Shown here piece after piece: positions 22,353 to 32,947 of a stretch of DNA of 64,000 bases. The position numbers were made by a program, and so were the translations under genes. Source of the DNA: Hordeum vulgare subsp. vulgare (taxonomy: Eukaryota; Streptophyta; Magnoliopsida; Poales; Poaceae). How positions within the stretch are numbered: position 1 is the first letter of the stretch; every line of letters begins with the position of its first letter. The stretch spans positions 29,357,001-29,421,000 of the forward strand of contig NC_058524.1 of the NCBI RefSeq assembly GCF_904849725.1, written 5' to 3'. The notes under the pieces were generated by a model, which saw only the letters and a list, made by a program, of their open reading frames with translations, searched no databases and was not told the origin of the DNA.

Positions 22353-23870
22353 GCATTGGTATGGGCAATCCCCTTGGCTTGTGCCAAGCTTGGGGGAGTT
22401 GCCCCGGTATCGTATCACCATCACATCTTTTGCTATTACCTTTGTTTTAGTTTTCCTTTTTAGTTTTCTTTTTCTCTAGTAGTTTAAAAGTCTTAGTGTT
22501 TTAGTCTTGAGTTTTGCTTTGTGTCACCCCCGATGTATTCGAGCTCGTGAGCCATATAATAAAGAGTGTCTTAGTTGAAGGGCTTTGCCTCTTGCCATGA
22601 TCAAAAGAGTGAGAATATAGAACAAAAGCACGGAAGATCATGTAATGATCTTATGAGAAGTGATGGCTTCACATATAAAAAGAATCAGGATTGAAACTTG
22701 TTGAGGGTAGGCAAACGTAGACCTTGGTCAGGGTTGCAATTAATAGGAAGTGATAAAGAAGGAGAGGTTCACATATAAATATATCATCTCTGACACCATC
22801 TATGATTGTGAACACTCACTAAACTATTGCATGCCTAGAAGTAGATGTTGGACAAGGAAAACAACATAATGAATTGTGTTTGCTTGGCTGTGAACAATGT
22901 TATATGATTATAGATCCCTTAGCATGTGACGATTACTTCCACCTCATATTAGCCAAAACCTCCCGCACCAAGTAGAGATACTACTTGTGCATCCATAAAC
23001 CTTCAAACCAGTTTTACCATGAGTGTCCACCATACCTACCTATGGATTGAATAAGATCCTTCAAGTAAGTTGTCATCGGTGCAAGAAATAAAAATTGCTC
23101 TCTAATATGTATGATCTATTAGTGTGTGGAAAATAAGCTTTCTACGAACCTGTGATGAGGAAGACATAAAAGCGACAGACTGCATAATAAAGTTCTTTAT
23201 CACAGGAGGCAATATAAAGTGACGTTCCTCCGCACTAAGAGGACACACATCCAAACCTCAAAAGCGCATGACAACCTCTGCTTCCCTCTGCGAAGGGCCT
23301 ATCTTGTACCTTTACTTTTTGCCCTTCAAAGAGTCATGGTGATCTTCACCAATTCCTTATTTCGCCTTTATCTTGGCTAACGTCATATGCTTGGGAAAGA
23401 TCTATATTCATATGTCAACTTGGAGGTAGGCATTCATGAATTATTATTGTTGTCATTACCCTTGAGGTGAGCAGTTGGGAGGCAGAACTATAAGCCCCTA
23501 TCTTTCTCCGTGTCCAGCTAAAACTTTGATCTCATGAGTACCACGTGAGTTGTAGCAATTGTAGAGAACGAAAGAATGATTGAGTATGTGGATTTGCTTT
23601 ACAAGATCTTATTTGACTCTTTCTGATGCTGTGATAAATTGCAATTGCTTCAATGACTAAAGGCTATCGGTTGTTACTTCTCGGTAAGGTTCTTGATCCA
23701 TGCTTTACTTTGTGAAGGAATTATCACTTTAGCATGAGAGATTATATGTTGGTATTGCTGTTCTAATCTTGATCATGATGCATGCATGTTCGTATCTTGT
23801 TTTGTCCACACCTCTCTCCCTAAACATGTGGACATATTTATTGAGCTCGGCTTTCAGGACAAGCGAGGTC
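22353..23870 (+). other. Gypsy 1 long non-coding 3' domain
   Basis: About 1.5 kb without a gene, bounded by two copies of AAGCTTGGGGGAGT (22386 and 23872). Short blocks shared with Gypsy 2 (31100-32500) include CTTCCCTCTGCGAA, TCCACCATACCTAC and ACTTGTGCATCCA-like segments. Confidence 0.7.
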
Positions 23871-23885
23871 TAAGCTTGGGGGAGT
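23871..23885 (+). other. Polypurine tract of Gypsy 1
   Basis: TAAGCTTGGGGGAGT lies directly before the 3' LTR start TGATACGTCC at 23886, the expected place for plus-strand priming. Confidence 0.85.
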
Positions 23886-24169
23886 TGATACGTCCATCTT
23901 GCATCATGTTTTCATGTTGATATTTATCGCTTCTTTGGCTGTTATTTCACTTCATGGTACAATTCTTATGCCTTCTCTCTCTTATTTTGCAAGGTTTACA
24001 TGAAGAGGGAGAATGCCGACAACTGGAATTCTGGCCTGAAAGTGGAGCAAAGTTGAGATACCTATTCTGCGCAACTCCAAACGCCGTAAAAATCAACGAG
24101 GATTTTTTTCACGATTTATCAAAAATACTGGGCCGAAGAAGTGCGAGAGGGGCACCAGGGGGTGCCCAC
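23886..24169 (+). repeat. Gypsy 1 3' LTR, first 284 bp
   Basis: It starts TGATACGTCCATCTTGC and is cut at 24169 by the start of Gypsy 2. The remainder is not found beyond Gypsy 2, so it was deleted. Confidence 0.85.
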
Positions 24170-25680
24170 TGATACGTCTCCATCGTATTTACTTTTCCAA
24201 ACTCTTTTGCCCTTGTTTTGGACTCTAATTTGCATGATTTGAACGGAACTAACCTGGACTGACGTTGTTTTCAGCAGAATTACCTAGGTGTTATTTTTGT
24301 GCAGAAATCAAAGTTCTCCAAACGTCCTGAAAATCTACGGGGAGCAGTTTCGGAAAATATAAAAAATAGCTGCGCCAAGTTCCACCCGAGGGGGTGGGCC
24401 AGTGGGCCACAAGCCCTGGCTCCGCCACCACCCCCCTAGTGGCGGTGGGCAGGCTTGTGGGGCCCACACGGCTCTGCCGCCCCCAACCTCAGGTCTATAA
24501 GTTCACTTTCGTCCTAGAAAAAATAAAAAGAGAAGTTTTCGTCGCGTTTGCGATACGGAGCCGCCGCCACCACCTGTTCTTCATCTGGAGTGTAGATCTG
24601 GAGTCCGTCTTGGGCTCCGGAGAGGGGAAATCGTCGCCATCGTCATCATCAACCTTCTTCCCTCTCCAATTCCATGAAGCTCTTCGTCGTTCGTCAGTAA
24701 ACTATTCGTAGGCTCGCTGGGCGGTGATGAGTAGGATGAGATCTATCATGTAATCGAGTTAGTTTTGATGGGGATTGATCCCTAGTATCCACTATGTTCT
24801 GAGATTGATGTTGCTACTACTTTGCCATGCTTAATGCTTGTCACTAGGGCCCGAGTGCCTTGATTTCAGATCTGAAATTATTTTGTTGTCACCAATATAT
24901 GTGTGTTTTAGATCCGATCTTGCAAGTTGTAGTTACCTACTATGTGTTATGATCCGGCAACCCCGGAGTGACAATAACCGGAACCACTCCCGGTGATAAC
25001 CATAGTTTGAGGAGTTCATGTGTTCACCAAGTGCTAATGCGTTGGTCCGGTTCTTTATTAATAGGAGAACCTTAATATCCCGTAGTTTCCTTTTGGCCCC
25101 CGCTGCCACGGGAGGGATGGACAATAGATGTCATGCAAGTTCTTTTTCCTAAGCACGTATGACGACACACGGAATGCATGCCTACATCACATTGACGAAC
25201 GGGAGCTAGCCACATATCTCTCTGTGTTATAACTGTTGCATGATGAATATCATCCAAACAAATCACCGACCCATTGCCTACGAGTTTGTACTACTGTTGC
25301 TACTGTTGTTACTTGTCTTGCCCTCCTGCTGCTACTACTATTGCTACTGCTGTTACTTGTCTTGCCCTACTGCTGCTACTACTGTTGCTACTGCTGTTAC
25401 TTGTCTTGCTCTACTGCTACTGTTGCTACTACTGTCGCTTGCTACTATTGCTACTTGCTACTGCTGTCACTACCGATGTTCCTTTCCACTACCGTTACTC
25501 GCTACTTTGTTGTTACTACTTTGCTTGCAGATACTAATCTTTCAGGTGTGGTTGAATCTGATAAATTCAACTGCTAATACTTGAGAGTATTCTCTCACCT
25601 CCCGTCGTGCGAATCAACAAATTTGGGCCGAATACTCTAGCCTCGAAAACTGCAACGATCCCACGCGCTGGTGGGCGTCA
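24170..25680 (+). repeat. Gypsy 2 5' LTR, about 1.5 kb
   Basis: It starts TGATACGTCTCCATCG and ends near GGTGGGCGTCA. It contains GGTCTATAAGTTC (about 24494) as a likely TATA region and a (TGCTAC)-rich stretch (25290-25530). Over its first 404 bp it differs from the 3' copy by roughly a dozen bases by eye. Confidence 0.85.
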
Positions 25681-25749
25681 ACAACATTCTTCTAGTTTCA
25701 ATTGCCGGAGAGTGCTAACAACATTCTTCTGGTGCCGTTGCCGGGGAGG
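25680..25749 (+). other. Gypsy 2 PBS, with a duplicated degenerate copy
   Basis: TGGTGCCGTTGCCGGGGA (25730-25747) fits the tRNA-Asp type with one mismatch. The LTR-PBS junction is tandemly duplicated with a 37-bp period (AACAACATTCTTCT at 25680 and 25717), leaving an older, degraded PBS-like sequence at about 25693-25710. Confidence 0.75.
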
Positions 25750-25797
25750 TATTTCTATATTCTCTGAGTCACCTGGGATTTATATCTGCTGATCACT

Positions 25798-28731
25798 ATG
25801 AAAAATCTGAAGGATCCAAAAACCAAAGTCTTGCCCTCAACTACGAGGGGCGGTAAGGAATTGCCATCTAGCTCTGCACTTGATTCACCTTCAGTTATGA
25901 GTAAGTTTGCGACATCACCTCCTGCTAGAAATCTTGATATGTCACCTGTGCTTGATGATGCTATGCTTGATACTATGCCTGATACGGCTAGAGATGCTAT
26001 GCTTGATACTATGCCTGATGATACTATGCTTGATATTATCCCTGATACTGCTAGAGATGCTATGCTTGATACTATGCCTGATGATACTATGCTTGATACT
26101 ATGCCTGATACTGCTAGAGATGCTATGCTTGATACTACTTTGCCAGATGATGCTAGAGATGCTATTTTTCCTGATGATGCTATGCTTGATATTGCTAGAG
26201 ATGCTACTTTGCCTGATGTTCCACTAGGAGTGTTCCTTGATGCTCATATTGCTAGAGTTACTGCCAATGCTCGTGATGCTTGTGATACTACCGATACTAT
26301 TGAGATAGAACCTGCTTTTGCTCCTGCTAGATCTAGCTCTCCTAGATATGAATTGCCTGATATACCTGAGGGTTACGTTATGGAGGGAGAGATAGCTGAG
26401 GATTTTCTTGCGTGTAAGGATGCCTATGACGCTGAGAAATTACTTCCCAAGTGGAAGGAAAAATCTCGGGAAGCTAGGATGAAATACGACCCGAAGTTTG
26501 CCACTTCACCTATCTTTATCACCGATAAGGATTATGAATTCTCCGTCGATCATGAGATAATCTCTCTAGTCGAATCTGATCCTTTTCACGGTTATGATTC
26601 TGAGACGGTCGTAGCCCATCTTGCCAAACTACACGATATAGCCACCCTTTTCACTAATGAGGAGAAGATCCGCCATTACTATATCCTTAAGCTGTTTCTT
26701 TCTCTCTAAAGGATGATGCTAAAGCCTGGTTCACCTCTCTTGCTCCTGGATGTGTGAGTAGTCCCCACGAGATGGTCTATTACTTCTGTGAGAAATATTT
26801 CCCTGCCCATAAGAAGCAAGCTGCCTTGCAGGAAATATACAACTTCGCTCAACTCCAAGAAGAGAGTCTTCCACAAGCTTGGGGGAGGCTCCTCCAGCTA
26901 CAGAATGCTTTGCCTGATCACCCTCTTAAGAAGAACGAGATACTTGATATCCTCTATAACAGACTTACCGATGCCTCTAGAGACCGCCTAGATAGTTGTG
27001 CCGGTTGTGTTTTGAGGGAACGAACTGTAGAACAAGCTGAGACTCTACTGAATAACATCTTGATCAACGATAATGCTTGGACTATTCCCGAACCACCTCC
27101 TAAGCCAACTCCAAAGAAAAGAGGTATTTTATTCCTCAGTCCCAAAGATATGCAAGAAGCCAAGAAATCTATGCAAGAGAAGGGCATTAGATCTGAAGAT
27201 GTCAAAAATCTACCACCTATCGAAGAGATCCATGGTCTCGATAACCCGATACAGGTAGTAGAAGTGAATTCTCTGTGTAGGTTTGATGAGAATGATATTC
27301 CTTTTGAAAAACATGCTAGCCTATGCTTTGATGAATTTGACAACTTTGTTGCCAAACAACAGAGTTTCAATGATTATGTTAGCAGACATTTGGAACAAAG
27401 TACTCGTATGCTTAGCCATTTAAGTGCTTCTGTAGACAGAAATGTCAATGATCTGAAGCTTCTGAGTAAACATGCCTCTATGATTACTACCCAGGTAGAA
27501 CAAGTACTTAAGGCTCAGAATGACCTGCTCAATGAATTAAATGACAACTCTGTCAGAGTCATTACTAGAGGAGGCAAAATGACTCAGGAACCTTTGTATC
27601 CTGAAGGTCATCCTAAGAGAATTGATCAAGATTCTCAAGGAATCAATGCTGATACACCTAGTCATCCTAAGGAGAAGAAGAAGGATGATAGAAACCTACA
27701 TGCCAGTTCACCAAATACTGTCACACCAGAAGAACCTAATGATATTTCTGCGTCTGATGCAGAAACACAATCTGGTCATGAACATGAACCTGGTGACAAT
27801 ATGGACAGTGATGTTCATAATAATGCTCAACCTAGCAATGATGAGGATGTGGAGATTGAACCTACGGTTAATCCTAATAACCCACAACCTAAGAAATACG
27901 ACAAGAATGACTTCACTGCTAGGAAGCATGGTAAAGAAAGGGAGCCATGGGTTCAGAGACCTATGCCCTTTCCTCCTAAGCCATCCAAGAAAAAGGATGA
28001 TGAGGATTTTGAGCGCTTCGTTGAGATGATAAGACCCGTCTTTCTGCAGATGCGGTTAACTGATATGCTCAAGATGTCTCCGTATGCCAAGTACATGAAA
28101 GATATCGTGACTAATAAACGGAAGATAGCAGATCTTGAGATCTCCACCATGCTTGCCAACTACACTTTTAAAGGTGGAACTCCAAAGAAACTTGGTGATC
28201 CCGGAGTGCCCACTATACCTTGCTCCATTAAAGGAAACTACGTAAGAAGTGCCTTATGTGACCTTGGAGCCGGTGTTATTTTTATGCCGCTCTCTCTCTC
28301 TCTATCGTAGACTTGAATTGGACAAGTTGACACCCACTGAAATTTCTCTGCAAATGGCCGACAAATCAACTGCTTTCCCTATCGGCATTTGCGAGGATGT
28401 GCCTGTTGTGGTTGCTAACACCACTATCTCAACAAACTTTGTTATCTTGGATATTCCCGAGGACGATGCCATGGTTGTCATCCTCGGAAGACCCTTTTTA
28501 AACACTGCAGGGGCTGTTATAGATTGCAACAAAGGCAATGTCACTTTCCATGTCAACGGTAATGAGCACACAGTGCACTTTCCGAAGAAACGATATCAAG
28601 TACATTGCATCAATGCTATCGGAAAGACTTCATCGATTCTTATTGGGAGCTTTGAATTCCCTATTCCTCGTGTCAAGATGAAGTATGATCTGCTTGTTGG
28701 GGAGATACATATCCCCATTGAGGTTACTTAG
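25798..28731 (+). pseudogene. Gypsy 2 gag-protease, two frameshifts
   Basis: The first frame (25798-26709) has an acidic N-terminal repeat region (AMLDTMPDTARD type, about residues 50-145) and the start of the gag core. A shift at about 26690-26705 moves the frame to 26754-28310, with the rest of gag (ETLLNNILIND) and a Lys-rich C-terminal part. The protease begins CDLGAG near residue 505 of this frame. A (CT)n run at 28291-28306 has changed length and shifts the frame, which continues to 28731 with RLELDKLTP and ILGRPFLNTAGAVIDC. The catalytic Asp of DLG is present. No RT follows. In an active element gag forms the particle and protease matures it. Confidence 0.82.
25950..26225 (+). repeat. 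Imperfect coding repeats in gag N-terminus
   Basis: Repeated GATGCTATGCTTGATACTATG and GATACTGCTAGAGATGCTATG units encode alternating DAMLDTMPD and TARDAMLD blocks. In-frame throughout. Confidence 0.85.
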
Positions 28732-29532
28732 TGGCTATTCGAAAATTCTACGTTCTCTCTTGCGATTCGAGAAAGTTTTGTCATAAGGATTTGATCAACC
28801 CCATTGACGGATTTCTTTCGATGACCATGAAACGGATGAATCAAAGAGTCACATACCTCTGTTTTAAGTTTTCATTTTATGTTGCTTAGAAGAAAAATGA
28901 TAGAATTAGTTTAGCTTTTCCTGTTTTCTGTTTCAGCGTCCTAGAGAAAAATACCTCGAAACTAAAAGTTCTCCGAAGGTCCTGAAAATTTAGTATGATT
29001 TTTTCTGGAATTTTTGAAAATTTCTCGGCCTCAGAGTTGGCCTGGGGGCCAGACCAGTGGGCCACAAGCCCTGCCACCGCCACCTACCCCCTGGTGGCGG
29101 AGTGCAAGCTTGTGGGGCCCACAGGCACCCCCTCCACTCATTCCAGCTCCCAGCCTCTTCTTCCACCTCCAGAAAAATTCGTTTCGCAGCTCAAACCCGT
29201 GTTCTTGCTCATTTGGCTGTAATTTTTGATCTCCTTGCTCAAAGCACCATTCTCCGAACTGTTTTGGGGAAATTACTCCTTGGTAAGTGACTCCTCCATT
29301 GGTCTAATTAGTTTTTGCTCTAGTTCTTTATCCTTCGCGAATTCTTGCTACCTTCGCGACCCTGTTCTTGAGCTAGAAATGTTGATTTTAGCTGGTCCCA
29401 AGTAGTTTTTGCGCGTGATACGGTCTCTAGGCACTAGTAGGAGTAGTTGCTACAAGTTGGGTTAATCTTTATTCACTTTTCTTTCGAAGTCTCTAAAAAT
29501 TTCAGAATTTTTTAGAGTTAGAAAAAGGAAAT
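28732..29532 (+). promoter_or_regulatory. Spacer with an LTR-like module upstream of ORF3
   Basis: The part 28960-29290 resembles the LTR segment at 24310-24490: AGTTCTCC..GTCCTGAAAAT, then CAGTGGGCCACAAGCCCTG and CTTGTGGGGCCCACA. A TTGGTAAGTGA donor-like site lies at 29280-29290 before ORF3. This suggests an internal promoter and a spliced leader for ORF3; function is inferred. Confidence 0.5.
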
Positions 29533-30600
29533 ATGAGGAGGTTCTTGAGAGTCTCTTCAAGCCGTAACCTCAAGGAGGATGAGAAGAACCACCCCAAGTA
29601 CGTAGTCCCTCGAGTCACAGAAGTTCGAGCGTGCGAGTGGCCAAGTGATGAATTTTTGCGCGCCGCCGGACTTTATGAAGACTTTTATTACTTGGTGGAG
29701 AACGTACGTCTTACTGCGTTCGTTGAAGATAAGTGCTGACAATACCTCCTCCTCACCAATATTTTTGTTCAAAACTTCAACTTTTATCCGAGGAAGAATC
29801 CTCCCATGGTTGAGTTCATGTTATACGATGTCCCCGAGTGCATGACGCTGCAGGATTTTTGCAATGTATGCAAATTACCTTATGTTGGGGATATCTGTGA
29901 CCCTCGTCCACGGGACTTGGAGGATTTCATTGGTTCTATGGTTGTTGGAGAGGAGAGAGGAGTGTCTCGCGCTAGAATTGCTAGCATACATTTTCCTGTG
30001 CTTCGGTACTTCTCATTATTTGTGGGAAAATGTTTGATTGGCCGTGGGGAGGCTGGATCACTTAGTTCTCCAGACCCTGCGGTTTTGCGCGAAGGCCTTT
30101 ATAATGATAAGACTTATAGCTTGGGCGCTATAGTAGCTCAACGGTTGAACCTGAACCGTGCTAAAGGTGTTGTGTATGGAGGTATCTATGCTACCTGTCT
30201 TGCCAGACACTTTGAGATACCCATTACACTAGGAGAGGAAGGAGAGATGCTTCTCCCTGAGAAATATCTGGATTACGACAGCATGGTTCGCCATGATTTT
30301 CTGGATAAAGATGCTAGTAGACGGATGATTTATAACCCGGTATTTAGTCAGGGTACTCGCGAGACTATTACTTTGCCTGCTCCTTCTTTGTTCAATCTTC
30401 ATGCAGGCAGGTACACTATTATGCCCTCGGACATCTACGCATATTGGGCCTTGGCCCAACCACAGGCGCCTGTGCCCGAGCCGCCAGTCGAGTACCAGAC
30501 GCCAGTTTATCAGTGGGAGCCAGAGGAGCTCACACAGCAGTGCCATCCACAGTCTGCTCCGGAGTATCCTGGAGCTGGTTATTTCCCACCTTGGGAGTAG
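29533..30600 (+). pseudogene. Gypsy 2 ORF3, ATHILA ORF-1-like protein, one stop
   Basis: About 355 codons from ATG 29533 (MRRFLRVSSSRNLKEDE), with a TGA at 29737-29739 where the surrounding frame suggests Trp; the same frame then stays open to 30600. The sequence (EFMLYDVPECMTLQDFC, GVVYGGIYATCLARHF) looks like the ATHILA ORF-1 / plant-transposon protein family, common in Athila-like non-autonomous elements. Function is unknown. The C-terminus is Pro/Gln/Glu rich. Confidence 0.7.
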
Positions 30601-32519
30601 ACCAAGCTAGGCCAAAAGCCTAAGCTTGGGGGAGTACGTGTTCTCACCGACTTTACATTCATGCTTATGCTTTCACTTTATTAGCCGGTGTTTACACTTT
30701 GCCACTGTATTATCCATGCTAGTTTATTTTCGTTTTCTTTTTTCTTGTTTTGTGTCCTTTTGAGAAAACCCAAAAAGATTTTTATTTCTTCTTTTACTTG
30801 TTGGGAGCTTTCCCGTGTAAATAGTTTTCTTTTTCTTTGGGTCAAGGTAGAAGATATTGGTTACAATGTTTATTGGTTCTTGCATGCTTACCTGTTTAGC
30901 TTTCAAAGAGCCATATTACTTTGTCTTCTCCTTTGTGTTTGCATGCAGATTCAGCTTAGTCCAATGCGCTTATTATCGTTCACATCGTTCGATCGTGCAA
31001 ATGAAAGGCAACAATGATGATATATGATGAAGTGACTGAGACTGAAAAGCTGGTATGAACTCAATCTATTTTATTTTTGTAAATATGACTAGCTTGTCGA
31101 CCCAGATTTAACTTTGTTGTGAGAGAACCATGTTTGCAATGACAACTTAGAGATCATTCTTTGTGATGCCATGCTTATTTAGCTGAGAGCTTATAATGGT
31201 TTGTCTTGAATGCCAACATAGATTTTGAGATGACTATGATGTAGTATGATAGGATGGTATTCTCCTTTGAATGTTTCAAGTGGCTTGACATGGCGCATGT
31301 TCATGCATGTAGTTGAAACAAAATCAACATAGCCTCTATGATGTTTGTGTTCATGGTGATTTATATCATGTTCATGCTTGCATTTAATGTTAGTCAAACT
31401 CATTTCATCTTGATGACTGTTGTTGCTCTCTATTTGCTCGCTTCCCAGTCTTTTGCTAGCCTTCACTTGTACTAAGCGGAATACTGCTTGTGCATCCACT
31501 TCCATAAACCCAAAAGTTTTTCCATGAGAGTCCACCATACCTACATATTTGCGGTATCTACCTGCCGTTCCAAGTAAATTTGCATATGCCACTCTCTAAA
31601 CCTTCAAGAAATAATCTGTTTTGCATGCCCGAACCGCTCATGTGGTGACAGGGGGCTATTGGTATCTTCCATGCTAGGAGTGTTATCCTCGACATGTGTT
31701 TATTCACAGTCATTCACGAGAAAGGGGCCGGTAATTGGAATGCCCAGTTCCACGCTTAAATCAAAAACATAATTGTAAAACAAGACTCCCCCCGGATTGA
31801 TGTTAGTATGGACGGTACCCGAGGATTCGGCTAGCCATGGAGTGTGATTGATTGGTGGTGGGGGAGTTAAAACTTTACTTTTCTGTTGGGAACCGCCTAT
31901 AGCATGAGTAGCATGGAAGATATTGAGAACTCTTGGTCATTGCATTGACAATGAAAGCATGCCACCCAAAATTATTGTCTCTGTTTTCAAAGCTTGAGCT
32001 CTGGCACCTCTGCAAATCAATGCTTCCCTCTGCGAATGGCATGTCTATTTATTTTCCTGTTGAGTCATCCTCCTCTTATATAAGCACCAATTAGAGAGCA
32101 CCTCTGTCATTTTTATGCTTTGCTTTTGATTGATATTGAGTATGACTACGACTGGATCTTCGTTGCTATGAATTACAATGTTTAGTCAGCCCTTAATCTT
32201 TGAAAGTGCTCTGCATTTATAATTTGCGGTCTCAGAAAGAGCTAGCGAGATACCACCTATGCATATTGCTTCATGCTTGTTTTGATTGAAGTGTTGGTAT
32301 TTGAAACTCATTATTATTTGCTCGTTAGCTGATTATGCCATTGATATTAGCTTACCGTGAGACCTTTGTGTCATTTGCTTATGTGGTTAACTTGTGATCT
32401 TGCTGAAATTCTGGTTATGAGTTAGACATAGTTGCAACAACAAGATCAAACAGAGTTTGTCAAAGTTTTTCTTTCTCTCTCAGTTTGTCAAATGAGTTGC
32501 TTGAGGACAAGCAAGGTTT
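30601..32519 (+). other. Gypsy 2 long non-coding 3' domain
   Basis: About 1.9 kb without a gene. It starts with an internal PPT-like TAAGCTTGGGGGAGT (30621-30635) and ends at the true PPT. It contains blocks shared with Gypsy 1 (CTTCCCTCTGCGAA, GTCCACCATACCTAC). Confidence 0.7.
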
Positions 32520-32534
32520 TAAGCTTGGGGGAGT
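32520..32534 (+). other. Polypurine tract of Gypsy 2
   Basis: TAAGCTTGGGGGAGT immediately before the 3' LTR start at 32535, identical to that of Gypsy 1. Confidence 0.85.
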
Positions 32535-32938
32535 TGATACGTCTCCATCGTATCTACTTTTCCAAACTCTTTTGCCCTTGTTTTGGACTCTAATTTGCAT
32601 GATTTGAATGGAACTAACCTGGACTGACGCTGTTTTCAGCAGAATTACCTTGGTGTTATATTTGTGCAGAAATCAAAGTTCTCCAAACGTCCTGAAAATC
32701 TACGGGGAGCAGTTTTGGAAAATATAAAAAATATCTGCGCCAAGTTCCACCTCAGGGGGTGGGCCAGTGGGCCACAAGCCCTGGCTCCGCCACCACCCCC
32801 TGGTGGCGGTGGGCAGGCTTGTGGGGCCCACACGGCTCTGCCGCCCCCAACCTTAGGTCTATAAGTTCACTTTCGTCCTAGAAAACATAAAAAGAGAAGT
32901 TTTCGTCGCGTTTGCGATACGGAGCCACCGCCACCACC
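32535..32938 (+). repeat. Gypsy 2 3' LTR, truncated to 404 bp
   Basis: Matches 24170-24573 and then stops. The next bases repeat GTCGCGTTTG, a 10-mer also found inside the LTR at about 32905, before running into the 164-bp array. Confidence 0.85.
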
Positions 32939-32947
32939 GTCGCGTTT

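Larger units (their letters stand above)
16076..24169 (+). mobile_element. Gypsy element 1 (Athila clade), both LTRs truncated
   Basis: It contains the 3' part of a 5' LTR (to 16766), PBS, one long gag-pol ORF, a small post-pol ORF, a long non-coding 3' domain, PPT and the first 284 bp of the 3' LTR (23886-24169), where Gypsy element 2 is inserted. The LTR start TGATACGTCC and tRNA-Asp-type PBS fit the Athila-like families of wheat (Sabrina/Fatima kind; the name is only a recollection). The missing LTR parts on both sides show that a deletion removed the outer edges. Confidence 0.88.
24170..32938 (+). mobile_element. Gypsy element 2, non-autonomous Athila-like
   Basis: 5' LTR 24170-25680, PBS, gag-protease ORF remains, an LTR-like spacer, an ATHILA ORF-1-like gene, a non-coding 3' domain, PPT and a truncated 3' LTR (32535-32938). 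No reverse transcriptase, RNase H or integrase reading frame is present between protease (to 28731) and ORF3 (from 29533). It sits inside the 3' LTR of Gypsy 1, so it is the younger insertion. A target duplication cannot be tested because the 3' end is missing. Confidence 0.88.

Noticed and set aside
25236..25584. Leucine/cysteine/tyrosine-rich overlapping frames
   Set aside because: Translations of the TGCTAC-type repeat in the LTR of Gypsy 2.
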